Positions 8,298 through 20,008 are shown, counted from the first letter of the stretch. The stretch: 64,000 bases of DNA from Arthrobacter cheniae (GCF_003602275.1 NZ_QZVT01000002.1:248001-312000); one strand, 5' to 3'. The notes: a model not told the origin generated them from the letters alone. Numbers and translations are program-made.

Positions 8298-9875
8298 CTA
8301 CTTCCCGAGGAACTTCTCGAAGCCCTTGGGGAGATTCATTGCCGACGGGTCGAAATCCTCCTGGCCGCCGAAAGCCGCACCGGTGGGCGCAGCAGTACGG
8401 GCTGCGGCGCGCCGCGCCTCCGCCTCGCGGGCCTCCAGTGCTGCCTTGGCTGGGTTCCCCGAGCGGGGCTTCTTCTTCCCCTTGGCCGCCGTGGCCTTGC
8501 GGGGACTTCCGAACCCACCGGGGCCGGCCATGCCGGGCATCCCGGGGATTCCGCCGCCGGACGCCATCTTCTTCATCATCTTCTGCGCCTGCGTGAAGCG
8601 CTCCAGGAGACCGTTGACCTCGGAGACGTGCACGCCGGAGCCGCGGGCGATGCGCGCGCGCCGCGAGCCGTTGATGATCTTCGGAGCGACGCGCTCGTGC
8701 GGGGTCATCGAGCGGACGATCGCCTCCACGCGGTCGATCTCGCGCTCGTCGAAGTTCTCCAGCTGCTCACGCATGTTGGCCGCACCAGGCATCATCATGA
8801 GCATCTTCTTCATGGAGCCCATGTTGCGGATCTGCTGCATCTGCGACAGGAAGTCGTCGAGCGTGAAGTCCTCCTGGTCGGCGAACTTCTTCGCCATCCG
8901 GGCCGCTTCGTCCTTGTCCCAGGACTTCTCCGCCTGCTCGATCAGGGTCAGGACGTCGCCCATGTCGAGGATGCGCGAGGCCATCCGGTCGGGGTGGAAC
9001 AACTCGAAGTCGTCCAGCCCTTCGCCCGTCGAGGCGAACATGACGGGCTTGCCGGTGATGGAGGCGACCGAGAGGGCGGCACCGCCGCGGGCATCGCCGT
9101 CGAGCTTGGTCAGGACGACGCCGGTGAAGTTGACGCCCTCGTTGAAGGCGAGCGCCGTATTGACCGCGTCCTGGCCGATCATCGCATCGATGACGAAGAG
9201 GACCTCGTCGGGGCTGATGGCCTCCCGGATATCCGCGGCCTGCTGCATCAGTTCGGCGTCGACGCCGAGACGACCCGCGGTGTCGACGATGACGACGTCG
9301 TGCAGGCGCGCCCGCGCCTCGGCGATGCCCTGACGCGCGACGGCGACCGGGTCACCTGTGGCTGACTCGAACTCGGAACTGACACCGGGGTGAGGTGCGA
9401 AGACGGGAACTCCCGCACGCTCCCCGTTGACCTGGAGCTGACGGACGGCGTTCGGTCGCTGCAGGTCGCAGGCGACCAGCAGGGGGCTGTGTCCCTGGCC
9501 CTTGAGCCACTTGGAGAGCTTGCCCGCGAGCGTGGTCTTACCCGCTCCCTGGAGGCCCGCGAGCATGATGACCGTGGGCGGGTTCTTGGCGAGGCGGATG
9601 CGGCGGGTCTCGCCGCCGAGGATCCCGACGAGTTCCTCGTTGACGATCTTGACGATCTGCTGGCCCGGGTTCAGTGCCTGGGACACCTCGAGTCCGAGGG
9701 CGCGTTCCTTGACGGAAGCCGTGAAGGAACGGACGACGGGGACGGCGACGTCGGCGTCGAGCAGGGCGCGCCTGATCTCGCGCACCGTCGCGTCGATGTC
9801 CGCCTCGGTGAGGCGGCCCTTGCCGCGCAGGTTCTTGAAGGTCGCAGTCAGCCGGTCGGAGAGTGAATTGAACAC
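8298..9875 (-). CDS. ffh: Signal recognition particle protein Ffh
   Basis: Ffh binds signal sequences as they leave the ribosome and docks with FtsY. The 525-residue protein has an N domain (MFNSLSDRLTATFKNLRG), a G domain with GLQGAGKTTLAGKL, DTAGRLGVD and TKLDGDARGG, and a methionine-rich M domain (QMQQIRNMGSMKKMLMMMPG). A Lys/Ala-rich tail follows. The start is GTG. Its receptor gene ftsY lies about 3.6 kb away on the same strand. Confidence 0.97.
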   Translation of the reverse strand: MFNSLSDRLTATFKNLRGKGRLTEADIDATVREIRRALLDADVAVPVVRSFTASVKERALGLEVSQALNPGQQIVKIVNEELVGILGGETRRIRLAKNPPTVIMLAGLQGAGKTTLAGKLSKWLKGQGHSPLLVACDLQRPNAVRQLQVNGERAGVPVFAPHPGVSSEFESATGDPVAVARQGIAEARARLHDVVIVDTAGRLGVDAELMQQAADIREAISPDEVLFVIDAMIGQDAVNTALAFNEGVNFTGVVLTKLDGDARGGAALSVASITGKPVMFASTGEGLDDFELFHPDRMASRILDMGDVLTLIEQAEKSWDKDEAARMAKKFADQEDFTLDDFLSQMQQIRNMGSMKKMLMMMPGAANMREQLENFDEREIDRVEAIVRSMTPHERVAPKIINGSRRARIARGSGVHVSEVNGLLERFTQAQKMMKKMASGGGIPGMPGMAGPGGFGSPRKATAAKGKKKPRSGNPAKAALEAREAEARRAAARTAAPTGAAFGGQEDFDPSAMNLPKGFEKFLGK

Positions 9876-10087
9876 GTGCCGTGAACTACTTTCATCGGGG
9901 ATCAGGGAGGCTCAACTCCCTAGGGTATCAACTGGCACTGCAGGAGGACCGACCGCGGCCGAGCCTGCCCGTCCGCGGATCGGCCGGGAGCTACACCATC
10001 GGCACGACCCTCCGCCCGGTGCGCACTCACGTCCCGGGTTTTGTCGCAGGGCGGGACACCCGCAGGGATAGGTGGCAAGGTGAAGAC

Positions 10088-11527
10088 GTGGATACTCACT
10101 CACTCGCAGAACACGATTCCATCCCCGCCGAGGCCGAGACGCGCGTGCAGACGCTGCTGATCCTCGGAGCTTCGGGGGACCTCACCGGACGGCTCCTTCT
10201 TCCCGGCCTCGCCCGGCTCATCCGCCTCGGGCGGGCCGACGGCCTGCACCTCGTGGGGGCGGGTTCCGACGACTGGACGGACGAACAGTGGCGTGAGCGG
10301 CTCGACGGGGCGTTCGCGCCGGCCCTCGCAAAGGCCGACGACGCCGGGCGAGCGGCGCTCCAGCAGGTGCGGGACGACAGCTCCTACCACCTGCTCGACG
10401 TGACCAGGGACGGCCTCGCCGAACTCGTCCGGACCCTTAAGGGGCCCGTTGCCATCTACTTCGCGCTGCCACCCGCCGTGAGCCAGATGGCCTGCAGCGC
10501 GCTTGGTCCGGGCTCGCTGCCGAGAAGCACCCGGCTCGTCATGGAGAAGCCCTTCGGCACGGACCAGGCGAGCGCCCACAGCCTCAACGACAAGCTGTCG
10601 AAGCTGGTCCCGGAGCAGAACATCCACCGTGTCGACCATTTCCTCGGCAAGGCGACCGTCTTCAACATCCTCGGGCTCCGTTTCGCCAACCGCATCCTCG
10701 AACCGGTGTGGAACAACCTGCACATCGAGAAGGTCGAGGTGATCTTCGACGAGGACCTCGCGCTCGAGAACCGGGCGCGCTACTACGACGGCGCCGGGGC
10801 GCTGCGGGACATGATCCAGAGCCATCTGCTGCATGTCATGGCGCTGCTGGCCCTCAATGCGCCGTCAACCCTGCACGAGCGTGACCTGCGCGACCACATC
10901 GGGTCCGTCCTGCGGGCGAGCACGGTGAACCTCGACGACCCGACCAGCAGCCGTCGTGCCCGGTACACCGCGGGCACGATCGGCGACCGCGGGATCCCCG
11001 ACTACGTCGCGGAACCGGGCGTGGACGCCTCCAAGGGTACGGAGACGCTCACGGAGATCACGGTGTCCATCAACAACCAGCGCTGGTCCGGCGTCCCGTT
11101 CGTCCTCCGCTCGGGCAAGGCGCTGGGGGCCAAGCGGAAGGAAGCCGTCATCACCTTCCGACCGGTCAGCCACCTGCCCGTCGGCTTCACGGGCCAGGAT
11201 GCACCGACCAGGCTCCGCATCGGGTTCGGCCCTGACACGCTGCAACTGGAACTCGACGTCAACGGACCCGGTGACATCTTCTCGCTGGACCGCGCGACCC
11301 TCAGTGCGAACCTCAACGAAACGGATCTCCTCCCCTACGGCGAGGTGCTCGACGGCGTCCTCGCAGGGGACCCGACCCTCTCGGTCCGTGGTGACACGGC
11401 GGAGGATTGCTGGCGCATCGTGGAGCCCGTCCTGAAGGCGTGGTCCGAGGACCTGGTGCCCCTCGAGGAGTATCAGGCGGGCTCTGTCGGACCCGATGCC
11501 TGGCCGTCCTCCCACGGGCGGGCCTGA
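10088..11527 (+). CDS. zwf: Glucose-6-phosphate dehydrogenase
   Basis: This enzyme oxidises glucose-6-phosphate with NADP as the first step of the pentose phosphate pathway. The 479-residue protein has the dinucleotide motif GASGDLTGRLLLP and the active-site signature RVDHFLGK. The open frame extends further upstream, but an AAGGTG site five bases before the GTG at 10088 sets the start. The gene stands alone, without opcA, tal, tkt or pgl neighbours, so it may be a second copy. It converges on glnK across a shared hairpin. Confidence 0.9.
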   Translation: MDTHSLAEHDSIPAEAETRVQTLLILGASGDLTGRLLLPGLARLIRLGRADGLHLVGAGSDDWTDEQWRERLDGAFAPALAKADDAGRAALQQVRDDSSYHLLDVTRDGLAELVRTLKGPVAIYFALPPAVSQMACSALGPGSLPRSTRLVMEKPFGTDQASAHSLNDKLSKLVPEQNIHRVDHFLGKATVFNILGLRFANRILEPVWNNLHIEKVEVIFDEDLALENRARYYDGAGALRDMIQSHLLHVMALLALNAPSTLHERDLRDHIGSVLRASTVNLDDPTSSRRARYTAGTIGDRGIPDYVAEPGVDASKGTETLTEITVSINNQRWSGVPFVLRSGKALGAKRKEAVITFRPVSHLPVGFTGQDAPTRLRIGFGPDTLQLELDVNGPGDIFSLDRATLSANLNETDLLPYGEVLDGVLAGDPTLSVRGDTAEDCWRIVEPVLKAWSEDLVPLEEYQAGSVGPDAWPSSHGRA

Positions 11528-11560
11528 CACCTCCCGGACTGGACAGGACACACAGGACCA

Positions 11561-11604
11561 CACAGAGGGAGGGCCCCCACCTGCGTGGGGGCCCTCCCTC
11601 TGTG
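11561..11604. terminator. Bidirectional terminator between zwf and glnK
   Basis: A perfect 20-bp stem (11561-11580 with 11585-11604) has a CTGC loop. It lies between two convergent stop codons, 33 bases after zwf and 9 bases after glnK. The stem is GC-rich and can act on either transcript, though neither side has a long U-run. Confidence 0.85.
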
Positions 11605-11612
11605 TCTGCTCT

Positions 11613-13273
<1,661 letters not shown>

Positions 13274-13374
13274 CAAACACGGTCCTTCCAAAGGGGCGGG
13301 TACTTCCCGCACCTCAAGAATGAGCGGGTCGTGTTTCCGTCCTTTGGGCTTCGCATTGCGCGCAGGTTACATCA

Positions 13375-13423
13375 GTCTCACGCACGTAAAAGCCGCGTGA
13401 CGCCGATGTTTCCAGCACGTTTC
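13375..13423 (-). promoter_or_regulatory. GlnR-type operator candidate upstream of amtB
   Basis: Read on the minus strand, five 5-mers follow one another at exact 11-bp spacing: GAAAC, GAAAC, GTCAC, TTTAC and GAGAC, each separated by six bases. The known actinobacterial GlnR box is GTnAC-n6-GAAAC repeated with the same phase. The array lies about 100-150 bases upstream of the amtB ATG, where nitrogen control of amtB-glnK would be expected. TTTAC and GAGAC are imperfect matches. Confidence 0.55.
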
Positions 13424-13472
13424 CAGGGCCGGGATCCCTTGCTGATGGGGGCTCCAGGGTCTATGCCACGGC

Positions 13473-14666
13473 TCAGTTCAGCAGCGCGTCGACGAATGCC
13501 TCGGCGTCGAACGGTGCGAGATCATCCGCTCCCTCGCCCAGCCCGACCAGCTTGACGGGCACACCGAGGCTGCGCTGGATGGCTACCACGATGCCGCCCT
13601 TGGCGGTGCCGTCGAGTTTGGTGAGCACGATGCCCGTGATGTTGACCACCTCGGCGAACACGCGTGCCTGGGCGAGCCCGTTCTGGCCCGTCGTCGCGTC
13701 GAGGACCAGGAGGACCTCGTCCACCGTGCCCTGCTTCTCGATCACGCGCTTGACCTTGCCCAACTCGTCCATCAGTCCGACCTTGTTCTGCAGGCGACCG
13801 GCGGTGTCGATCAGGACGACGTCGACCTCCTGGTCGATGCCGGCCTTGACCGCCTCGAAGGCGACGGACGCCGGGTCGGCACCGTCGACGTCGGACTTGA
13901 CCGTCGGCACGCCCACGCGGGCGCCCCAGGTGGCCAGCTGCTCGGCCGCGGCTGCGCGGAACGTGTCGGCCGCTCCCAGGATGACGTCCTTGTCGTCGGC
14001 GACCAGGACGCGGGCGAGCTTGCCGACGGTGGTCGTCTTGCCCACTCCGTTGACCCCCACCACCATCACGATGGCCGGCCGGTCGGCATGACGCTGCGTC
14101 GCGAGCGAGCGGTCCATCGACGGATCGACCAGCTTCACCAGCTCCTCACGGAGCATGTCCTTGACCTCGGCAGGACTGCGACTGCCTGCCACCTTCACAC
14201 GCTCGCGCAGGGCGTCGACCAGCTCCAGGGTGGGCTCGGTGCCGAGATCCGCCATGAGGAGGGTCTCCTCGACCTCGTCCCACACGTCCTCGTCGATCCT
14301 GTCCCTGGACAGCAGCGCGAGCAGTCCCTTGCCCAGCGCATTGTTGGACCGCACGAGACGGGCGCGCAGGCGTGCGAGCCGACCCTGGACGGGGTCGACC
14401 GTGTCGAGGCTCGGTCCTGCAGGGGCGCCTTCGAGACCACTCAGATCGTCGGGTACGAGGACGTCGGTCGTGGTGCCGTCCGGGCGCTCGAGCACATCTG
14501 TCGACGTCGAGCCGTGGGCACCGCCGGTGATCTGGTCATCAGGATCGCGCGGGGAGGAGTACAGGCCCGGGGGCGTGCGCCTGCCGCGTACCAGCAGGGT
14601 CACCACTGATCCGATCACGGCGAGCGCGAGGATGACGAAGATGACAGGCAGGAGGATATCGTTCAC
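13473..14666 (-). CDS. ftsY: Signal recognition particle receptor FtsY
   Basis: FtsY is the membrane receptor for SRP. The 397-residue protein begins with a hydrophobic segment (about 4-26, MNDILLPVIFVILALAVIG), then has a 75-residue acidic linker. The NG GTPase follows, with GVNGVGKTTTVGKLARV, DTFRAAAAEQL, DTAGRLQNK and TKLDGTAKGG. The N-terminal membrane anchor is usual in actinobacteria. Confidence 0.97.
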   Translation of the reverse strand: MNDILLPVIFVILALAVIGSVVTLLVRGRRTPPGLYSSPRDPDDQITGGAHGSTSTDVLERPDGTTTDVLVPDDLSGLEGAPAGPSLDTVDPVQGRLARLRARLVRSNNALGKGLLALLSRDRIDEDVWDEVEETLLMADLGTEPTLELVDALRERVKVAGSRSPAEVKDMLREELVKLVDPSMDRSLATQRHADRPAIVMVVGVNGVGKTTTVGKLARVLVADDKDVILGAADTFRAAAAEQLATWGARVGVPTVKSDVDGADPASVAFEAVKAGIDQEVDVVLIDTAGRLQNKVGLMDELGKVKRVIEKQGTVDEVLLVLDATTGQNGLAQARVFAEVVNITGIVLTKLDGTAKGGIVVAIQRSLGVPVKLVGLGEGADDLAPFDAEAFVDALLN

Positions 14667-14746
14667 CGATCCACCTTCTCATATGGTCCGTTTCCCGCAG
14701 GGGCTGATTGAGCGTCCACTCGCTGCAATGACAGAATGCGAGGACC

Positions 14747-16087
14747 ATGGCCCGACCTCCCCGCACGCGCAAGAACTCCCTTCTCAGGACCTTCTCTTCG
14801 GTCAGGCGGAGGGGGCGCGTTGCCTCACCCGCGGCGGAGCAGCAGCGCATACCGAGGGAGATCAGGGTCCTCATCGCCGCGGCCTTCGTGATTGCCATCG
14901 GGTTCGGCCTGGTGGCTCCGATCCTCCCCCAGTTCGCCCGGAGCTTCGACGTCGGTGTCACCGCCGCGTCGGTGATCGTCAGCGCCTTCGCCCTCACCCG
15001 GCTCCTGTTCGCCCCGGCGGGCGGCTGGCTCGTCGAGCGGCTCGGCGAGCGCCCCGTCTATATCGGCGGGCTGCTCATCGTCGCGATCTCGACGGCGGCG
15101 TGTGCGTTCGCGGGTGACTACTGGCAACTGCTGGTGTTCCGGGGTCTCGGCGGCATCGGATCGACCATGTTCACGGTCTCCGCGATGGGCCTGATCGTCC
15201 GGCTGGCACCGCCGTCGATCCGCGGGCGGGTGTCCGGCGCCTATGCCACTGCCTTCCTCCTGGGCAGCATCGGCGGACCGATCCTCGGCGGGTTGCTCGC
15301 AGGGCTGGGACTCCGCGTTCCGTTCCTCGTCTACGCGTGCGCCCTCGTCGTCGCGTCCGCCGTCGTCTTCACCCAGCTGAAGGGGACGTCGCTGGCCGAC
15401 CGGAAGGCCGCCAGGGAACAGACTCCCCTGACGGTGCGTCAGGCAGTCACGGACTCCGGTTACCGGGCGGCCCTCGTCTCCAGCTTCGCGAACGGGTGGT
15501 CCTCCTTCGGCATCAGGATGGCCCTGGTGCCGCTCTTCGCGTCGGCGGTGCTGGATGCCGGCCCGCAGATCGCGGGCATCTCCCTGGCGTTCTTCGCAGC
15601 GGGGACCGCCCTCGCGCTGACGATGTCCGGGCGGCTCGCCGACAGTATCGGCAGGAGGCCGCTCGTCATCACCGGACTGATCGTCAACGGTTCTGCGATG
15701 GCCGCGCTCGGCTTCTCCGGCAGCGTCGTGGTCTTCCTCGCGATCTGCGTGGTCGGCGGGATCGGCACGGGCCTGCTCAACCCTGCGCAGCAGGCAGCCG
15801 TGGCGGACGTGATCGGCAACGGCCGGAGCGGCGGCAAGGTGCTGGCCGCCTTCCAGATGAGCTCCGACCTCGGTGCGATCATCGGCCCGATCGTCGCGGG
15901 CTTGATCATCGACCGCCTCTTCGTCGGCTCCTACGACGTTGCCTTCGTCGTGACGGGAGCATTGGCGATAGCAGCCGCGGCCGTATGGTCCGGCTCCCGC
16001 GAGACTCTTCCGCCGCAGTTCCGCGCCGCCGCGACCGGTGCGCGGACCACGACGGGCGACGACACGACCCGGCGTCCGGAGTCCTAG
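14747..16087 (+). CDS. MFS transporter (DHA1-like)
   Basis: This 446-residue major facilitator has about 12 hydrophobic segments starting near residue 45 and a basic N-terminal tail. Motif A-like loops are GWLVERLGERPVYIGG in the N-half and GRLADSIGRRPLVITG in the C-half. IGGPILGGLLAG resembles the motif C found in drug exporters. It is a single plus-strand gene between ftsY and smc, with no regulator alongside. The substrate cannot be predicted. Confidence 0.85.
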   Translation: MARPPRTRKNSLLRTFSSVRRRGRVASPAAEQQRIPREIRVLIAAAFVIAIGFGLVAPILPQFARSFDVGVTAASVIVSAFALTRLLFAPAGGWLVERLGERPVYIGGLLIVAISTAACAFAGDYWQLLVFRGLGGIGSTMFTVSAMGLIVRLAPPSIRGRVSGAYATAFLLGSIGGPILGGLLAGLGLRVPFLVYACALVVASAVVFTQLKGTSLADRKAAREQTPLTVRQAVTDSGYRAALVSSFANGWSSFGIRMALVPLFASAVLDAGPQIAGISLAFFAAGTALALTMSGRLADSIGRRPLVITGLIVNGSAMAALGFSGSVVVFLAICVVGGIGTGLLNPAQQAAVADVIGNGRSGGKVLAAFQMSSDLGAIIGPIVAGLIIDRLFVGSYDVAFVVTGALAIAAAAVWSGSRETLPPQFRAAATGARTTTGDDTTRRPES

Positions 16088-16112
16088 GGCGCCCCTCCAC
16101 ACCGAGGCCACT

Positions 16113-16145
16113 CCGCGGTCACCCCGCGGTCACCCCGCGGCCACC
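16113..16145. repeat. Three 11-bp tandem repeats between MFS gene and smc
   Basis: The unit CCGCGGTCACC occurs twice and is followed by a third copy with one change (CCGCGGCCACC). It fills the short gap between the convergent MFS and smc stop codons. It may form part of a terminator, but no clean hairpin with loop was found. Confidence 0.6.
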
Positions 16146-16155
16146 GGTGCGCCCG

Positions 16156-19100
16156 CTAGTCGAGGACCTTCCCGACCTCCGCGGCGAGCCGCTGGCTGAT
16201 CACGGTCGAGACGCCGTCGCCCTGCATGGTCACGCCGTAGAGCGCGTCCGCGACTTCCATGGTGCGCTTCTGGTGGGTGATGATGATGAGCTGGCTCGAT
16301 TCGCGGAGCTCCTCGAAGATCGTGATCAGTCGACCGAGGTTCGTGTCGTCGAGTGCGGCCTCCACCTCGTCCATGACGTAGAACGGCGATGGCCGCGCCT
16401 TGAAGATCGCGACGAGCAGGGCCACCGCCGTAAGGGACCGCTCGCCTCCGGAGAGCAGTGACAGCCGCTTGATCCTCTTGCCGGCCGGCCTTGCCTCCAC
16501 CTCGATCCCGGTGGCAAGCATGTCGGTGGGGTCGGTCAGGACGAGGCGGCCCTCCCCGCCGGGGAACAGCGTGGCGAAGACGCGCTCGAACTGCTCGGCG
16601 GTATCCCGGAATGCCGCGGTGAACACCTGCTCCACGCGCTCGTCGACCTCGCGGATGATCTCCAGCAGGTCCTTCCGCGTCGCCTTCAGGTCCGCGAGTT
16701 GCGTGCTGAGGAACTGGTGCCGCTCCTCGAGGGCCGCGAACTCCTCCAGGGCCAGCGGATTGACCCGGCCCAGCGCGGCGAGATCACGTTCGGCCCGCTT
16801 CAGCCTTTGCTCCTGCTGCTCGCGCACGAACGGGATGCCCTCGGGGACCGCATTGCCGTCGTCGTCGACCGGCGTGCGCAGGGCGGCCCACTTGTCCTTC
16901 GTCGCGGGATCCTCCGGAACGGGGAGGTGGGGACCGAACTCCTCCACGAGGTGATCCGGCGTGAGACCCAGCTCCTCGATGGACCGGTTCTCCAGCGCTT
17001 CGATCCGCAGCCTCTGCTGCGCCCGCGCGAGTTCGTCGCGGTGGACCGAGTCCGTCAGCCGGGCGAGCTCGACGCCGAGGTCCGCGTTCACCGAGCGGAC
17101 CTCCTGGAGCTCGGTGTCCTGCTGGTCGCGCAGCCGCTCGGCGTCGTCCCGCTGGTCCACCGCGACTGCTACCGAGCCGGCGGCGCGCTGCTCGGCCCCG
17201 CGGGCAGCGGCTGCAATCGCCGCAGCCCTGATCGCCTGGGCATTCCGTATCCTGGCCTTCTCCGCCGCCTGCTCCCTGGCCCGGCGCTCCGACTGTGCCG
17301 CGCGTTCGAGGGATACTGCCCGGTTGGCCAGTGCCGTCAACTGCTCCTCCCGGCTTCGCAGCGCCAGCCGTGCCTCCAGCTCGGCCTGCCGTGCAGCGAC
17401 GGCGGCACCCTGCAGGGTGTCGCGCTGCTCGGTCGACGGCTCGGCTTCCACGGGCTGCTCCTGCAGGTCCTTCAGGCGCAGCGCCACCTCCTGCAGCCGG
17501 ATCTCCTCCCTCGCGAGGTTCGCCTCTGCGGCGCGCTCGAGGGCCGTCAGGCGCTCGGCCTCGCCCGCGGCCGAGCGGAGGCCGGTATTCAGCTGGCCGA
17601 GCTTCTCGGCGACTGCCGCCATGCGGGCATCGGAGTCATGGAGGCGTTCGAGTGCGGCGTCCACACGCTGCTGCGCGGCCTGCCGACCCGCCCTTGCGGA
17701 GGACAGGCGGAAACGCAGGCGTTCGGTCTCGGCCACCACCCGGGCGAGATTGTCCGCAGTCTCCTCGGCCGCCGCCCGCAGCTCGAGGTAGCCGGCCGCC
17801 CCCGGAGTTCCTCCCCGGGCCGTGTGCCGGGAGACGACGTCTCCGTCGAGCGTGACCGCGATACCAGCGGTGCCGTCCTCGACGACGGCACGCGCCCTCC
17901 CGAGGTCCCGGACAACGACGACGCCCTGCAGCAGGTTCCCGATGGCTGCATCGAGCTCGACCGGCATGGCCACGAGATCGATCGCGGGGGTGCCGCCGTC
18001 AGCAGCCGGCGCCGTCGGGGCTCCGGGCACCTTGACGGCAGCAGGTTCGATGTCCGCGGAACCGGGTGCGACGACGAGCGACACCTGGCCGGCGTCGTCG
18101 TGCTTCATCAGCTCGAGGGCCTGCACCGCCGCAGCGACGCTGTCCACGGCGACGGCGTCCGCCGCACCCGACAGTGCCGCGACGACGGCCTTCTCGAAGC
18201 CAGGGGCCACCTGCAGGAGTTCGGCGAGCGGTCGGGACACGCCGTCGAGGCCGGCGGCCAGGAGTGCGCCGGAGCCATCGCGCTGCCGGAGCCCCTCGCG
18301 CTGTGCCTCGAGCCGGGCCGCGAGTGCACCGCGTTCCGTCTCTGCGGTCCTTTCCTGCTCGACGAGCGCGTCGAGGTCGACCGTGACGGACGCGAGGAGG
18401 GTGGAAGCCTCCTCGTATTCGGCGTCGAGGCCCTCCTCGCCTTCCTCGTGACCGGCGACCTGTCCTTCGAGCGCCGCGAAGTCACGCTCGGCGGCGCGCC
18501 GTCGTTCTTCGGCTGCAGTGATGGAGGCCCGGAGCCGTCCCAGCTCGGCGACTGCGGACTCGACACGCGAGCGGGCCGCGCCCACCGTCCCGGCGAGCCG
18601 GGCGTCACCCTCCCGGCGATCGGCCGCCGCCCTGAGGAGCCGAGCCAGGCGGACATCCTCCGCGGCGGAAGCATCCTCGGCTGCACGCCGGACCACGAGC
18701 GATTCCTCGAGGACGCGTCGAAGCGTCTGCACCTCCCCCTCGAGGTCCGAGACCTCGATCCGCACGCGTTCGGCCTGCCGGTCGAGGTGATCCGGGTTCC
18801 GGGTCTGATCCGATTCGACCCCGCCCTGTCCCAGCAGGTGGCTGCGGTCCTCCGCCCGTGCGGCCAGCGCACCGAGCTTCTCCCGCACACTCGACAGGGC
18901 GTACCAGTTCTCTCGGGCACGGTTGAGGGCGGGAACGGCCGCAGCAGCAGCCTGTTCGAGGGCCGCCTGCCGCTGCCGTCCCGATCCGAGCTGCCGTTCC
19001 ACCTCCTCTCGGCGTGCCTGGAGGGCCGCCTCGGCAGCGACGTCCCGCTCGAAGCCGGATCGGAGGTGGACCAGCTCATCCGCAAGGAGGCGGGACCGCG

Positions 19101-19773
19101 CGTCGCGGACGGCGAACTGGACCTGCTGGGCCCGCCTGGCCACCTCCGCCTGTTTCCCCAAGGGCGTCAGCTGGCGTCGCAGCTCACCGGTCAGGTCGGA
19201 GAGCCGCGCGAGGTTCGCCTGCATGGCGTCCAGCTTGCGCACGGTCTTCTCGCGGCGCCGGCGGTGCTTGAGAATCCCGGCAGCCTCCTCGATGAAGCCG
19301 CGCCGATCCTCGGGTGTGGCATGCAGCACCTTGTCGAGCTGGCCCTGGCCGACGATGACGTGCATCTCGCGGCCGAGCCCGGAGTCGGAGAGCAGTTCCT
19401 GGATGTCGAGGAGGCGGCAGTTCTTGCCGTTGATCGCGTACTCGGAGCCGCCCGCGCGGAACAGCGTCCGCGAGATGGTCACCTCGGAGTACTCGATGGG
19501 GAGTGCGCCGTCTGCGTTGTCGATGGTCAGGGAGACCTGGGCCCGTCCCAGCGGAGCCCGGCCCGACGTGCCGGCGAAGATGACGTCCTCCATCTTGCCG
19601 CCGCGCAGGGTCTTTGCGCCCTGCTCCCCCATCACCCAGGCCAGCGCGTCCACGACATTGGACTTGCCGGAACCGTTGGGCCCGACGACGGCCGTGACGC
19701 CCGGCTCGAAGTCGAAGGTGGTCGCCGAGGCGAAAGACTTGAACCCTCGCACGGTTAGACTCTTCAGATGCAC
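16156..19773 (-). CDS. smc: Chromosome segregation protein SMC
   Basis: SMC is the condensin ATPase that organises and segregates chromosomes with ScpA and ScpB. The 1205-residue protein has an N-terminal head with GPNGSGKSNVVDAL (Walker A), about 330 residues of coiled coil, a Gly-rich hinge near 510-670, and a returning coiled coil. The C-terminal head carries LSLLSGGERSLTAVALL and Walker B PFYVMDEVEAALDD. The frame extends 43 codons further up. The GTG at 19773 (VHLKSLTVRGFKSF) is where the family begins, with GGAG 11 bases before it. Confidence 0.96.
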   Translation of the reverse strand: MHLKSLTVRGFKSFASATTFDFEPGVTAVVGPNGSGKSNVVDALAWVMGEQGAKTLRGGKMEDVIFAGTSGRAPLGRAQVSLTIDNADGALPIEYSEVTISRTLFRAGGSEYAINGKNCRLLDIQELLSDSGLGREMHVIVGQGQLDKVLHATPEDRRGFIEEAAGILKHRRRREKTVRKLDAMQANLARLSDLTGELRRQLTPLGKQAEVARRAQQVQFAVRDARSRLLADELVHLRSGFERDVAAEAALQARREEVERQLGSGRQRQAALEQAAAAAVPALNRARENWYALSSVREKLGALAARAEDRSHLLGQGGVESDQTRNPDHLDRQAERVRIEVSDLEGEVQTLRRVLEESLVVRRAAEDASAAEDVRLARLLRAAADRREGDARLAGTVGAARSRVESAVAELGRLRASITAAEERRRAAERDFAALEGQVAGHEEGEEGLDAEYEEASTLLASVTVDLDALVEQERTAETERGALAARLEAQREGLRQRDGSGALLAAGLDGVSRPLAELLQVAPGFEKAVVAALSGAADAVAVDSVAAAVQALELMKHDDAGQVSLVVAPGSADIEPAAVKVPGAPTAPAADGGTPAIDLVAMPVELDAAIGNLLQGVVVVRDLGRARAVVEDGTAGIAVTLDGDVVSRHTARGGTPGAAGYLELRAAAEETADNLARVVAETERLRFRLSSARAGRQAAQQRVDAALERLHDSDARMAAVAEKLGQLNTGLRSAAGEAERLTALERAAEANLAREEIRLQEVALRLKDLQEQPVEAEPSTEQRDTLQGAAVAARQAELEARLALRSREEQLTALANRAVSLERAAQSERRAREQAAEKARIRNAQAIRAAAIAAAARGAEQRAAGSVAVAVDQRDDAERLRDQQDTELQEVRSVNADLGVELARLTDSVHRDELARAQQRLRIEALENRSIEELGLTPDHLVEEFGPHLPVPEDPATKDKWAALRTPVDDDGNAVPEGIPFVREQQEQRLKRAERDLAALGRVNPLALEEFAALEERHQFLSTQLADLKATRKDLLEIIREVDERVEQVFTAAFRDTAEQFERVFATLFPGGEGRLVLTDPTDMLATGIEVEARPAGKRIKRLSLLSGGERSLTAVALLVAIFKARPSPFYVMDEVEAALDDTNLGRLITIFEELRESSQLIIITHQKRTMEVADALYGVTMQGDGVSTVISQRLAAEVGKVLD

Positions 19774-20008
19774 AGTGTCAGGATCTCCAGGTGGGGTAGG
19801 ACTTCCCCAATCTACTGGAACGCACCGACCGTGCGGGGTATCGGACGGCGGACAAGACTGCTGGGCCCCGTTAATCCGAGTGACCCGCCCGCGCAATAAC
19901 AAGTAGGCTTACAAAAGTTCCAGCAGTATTCAAAGGCGTCCAGGCCGATCCATTCGTGGGTACCTCACGGCCGTACACCGGCGCTGACCAGTTGACGAGG
20001 CAGGAAAT

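Noticed and set aside
9904-9921. A short inverted repeat (AGGGAG/CTCCCT) between ffh and zwf
   Set aside because: A 6-bp stem is expected by chance in GC-rich intergenic DNA, and it has no clear position relative to a start or stop.
16699-19758. A 1019-codon open frame antisense to smc
   Set aside because: It is the mirror of the high-GC smc gene, has no recognisable domain and lacks a ribosome site; smc on the other strand has complete ABC motifs.
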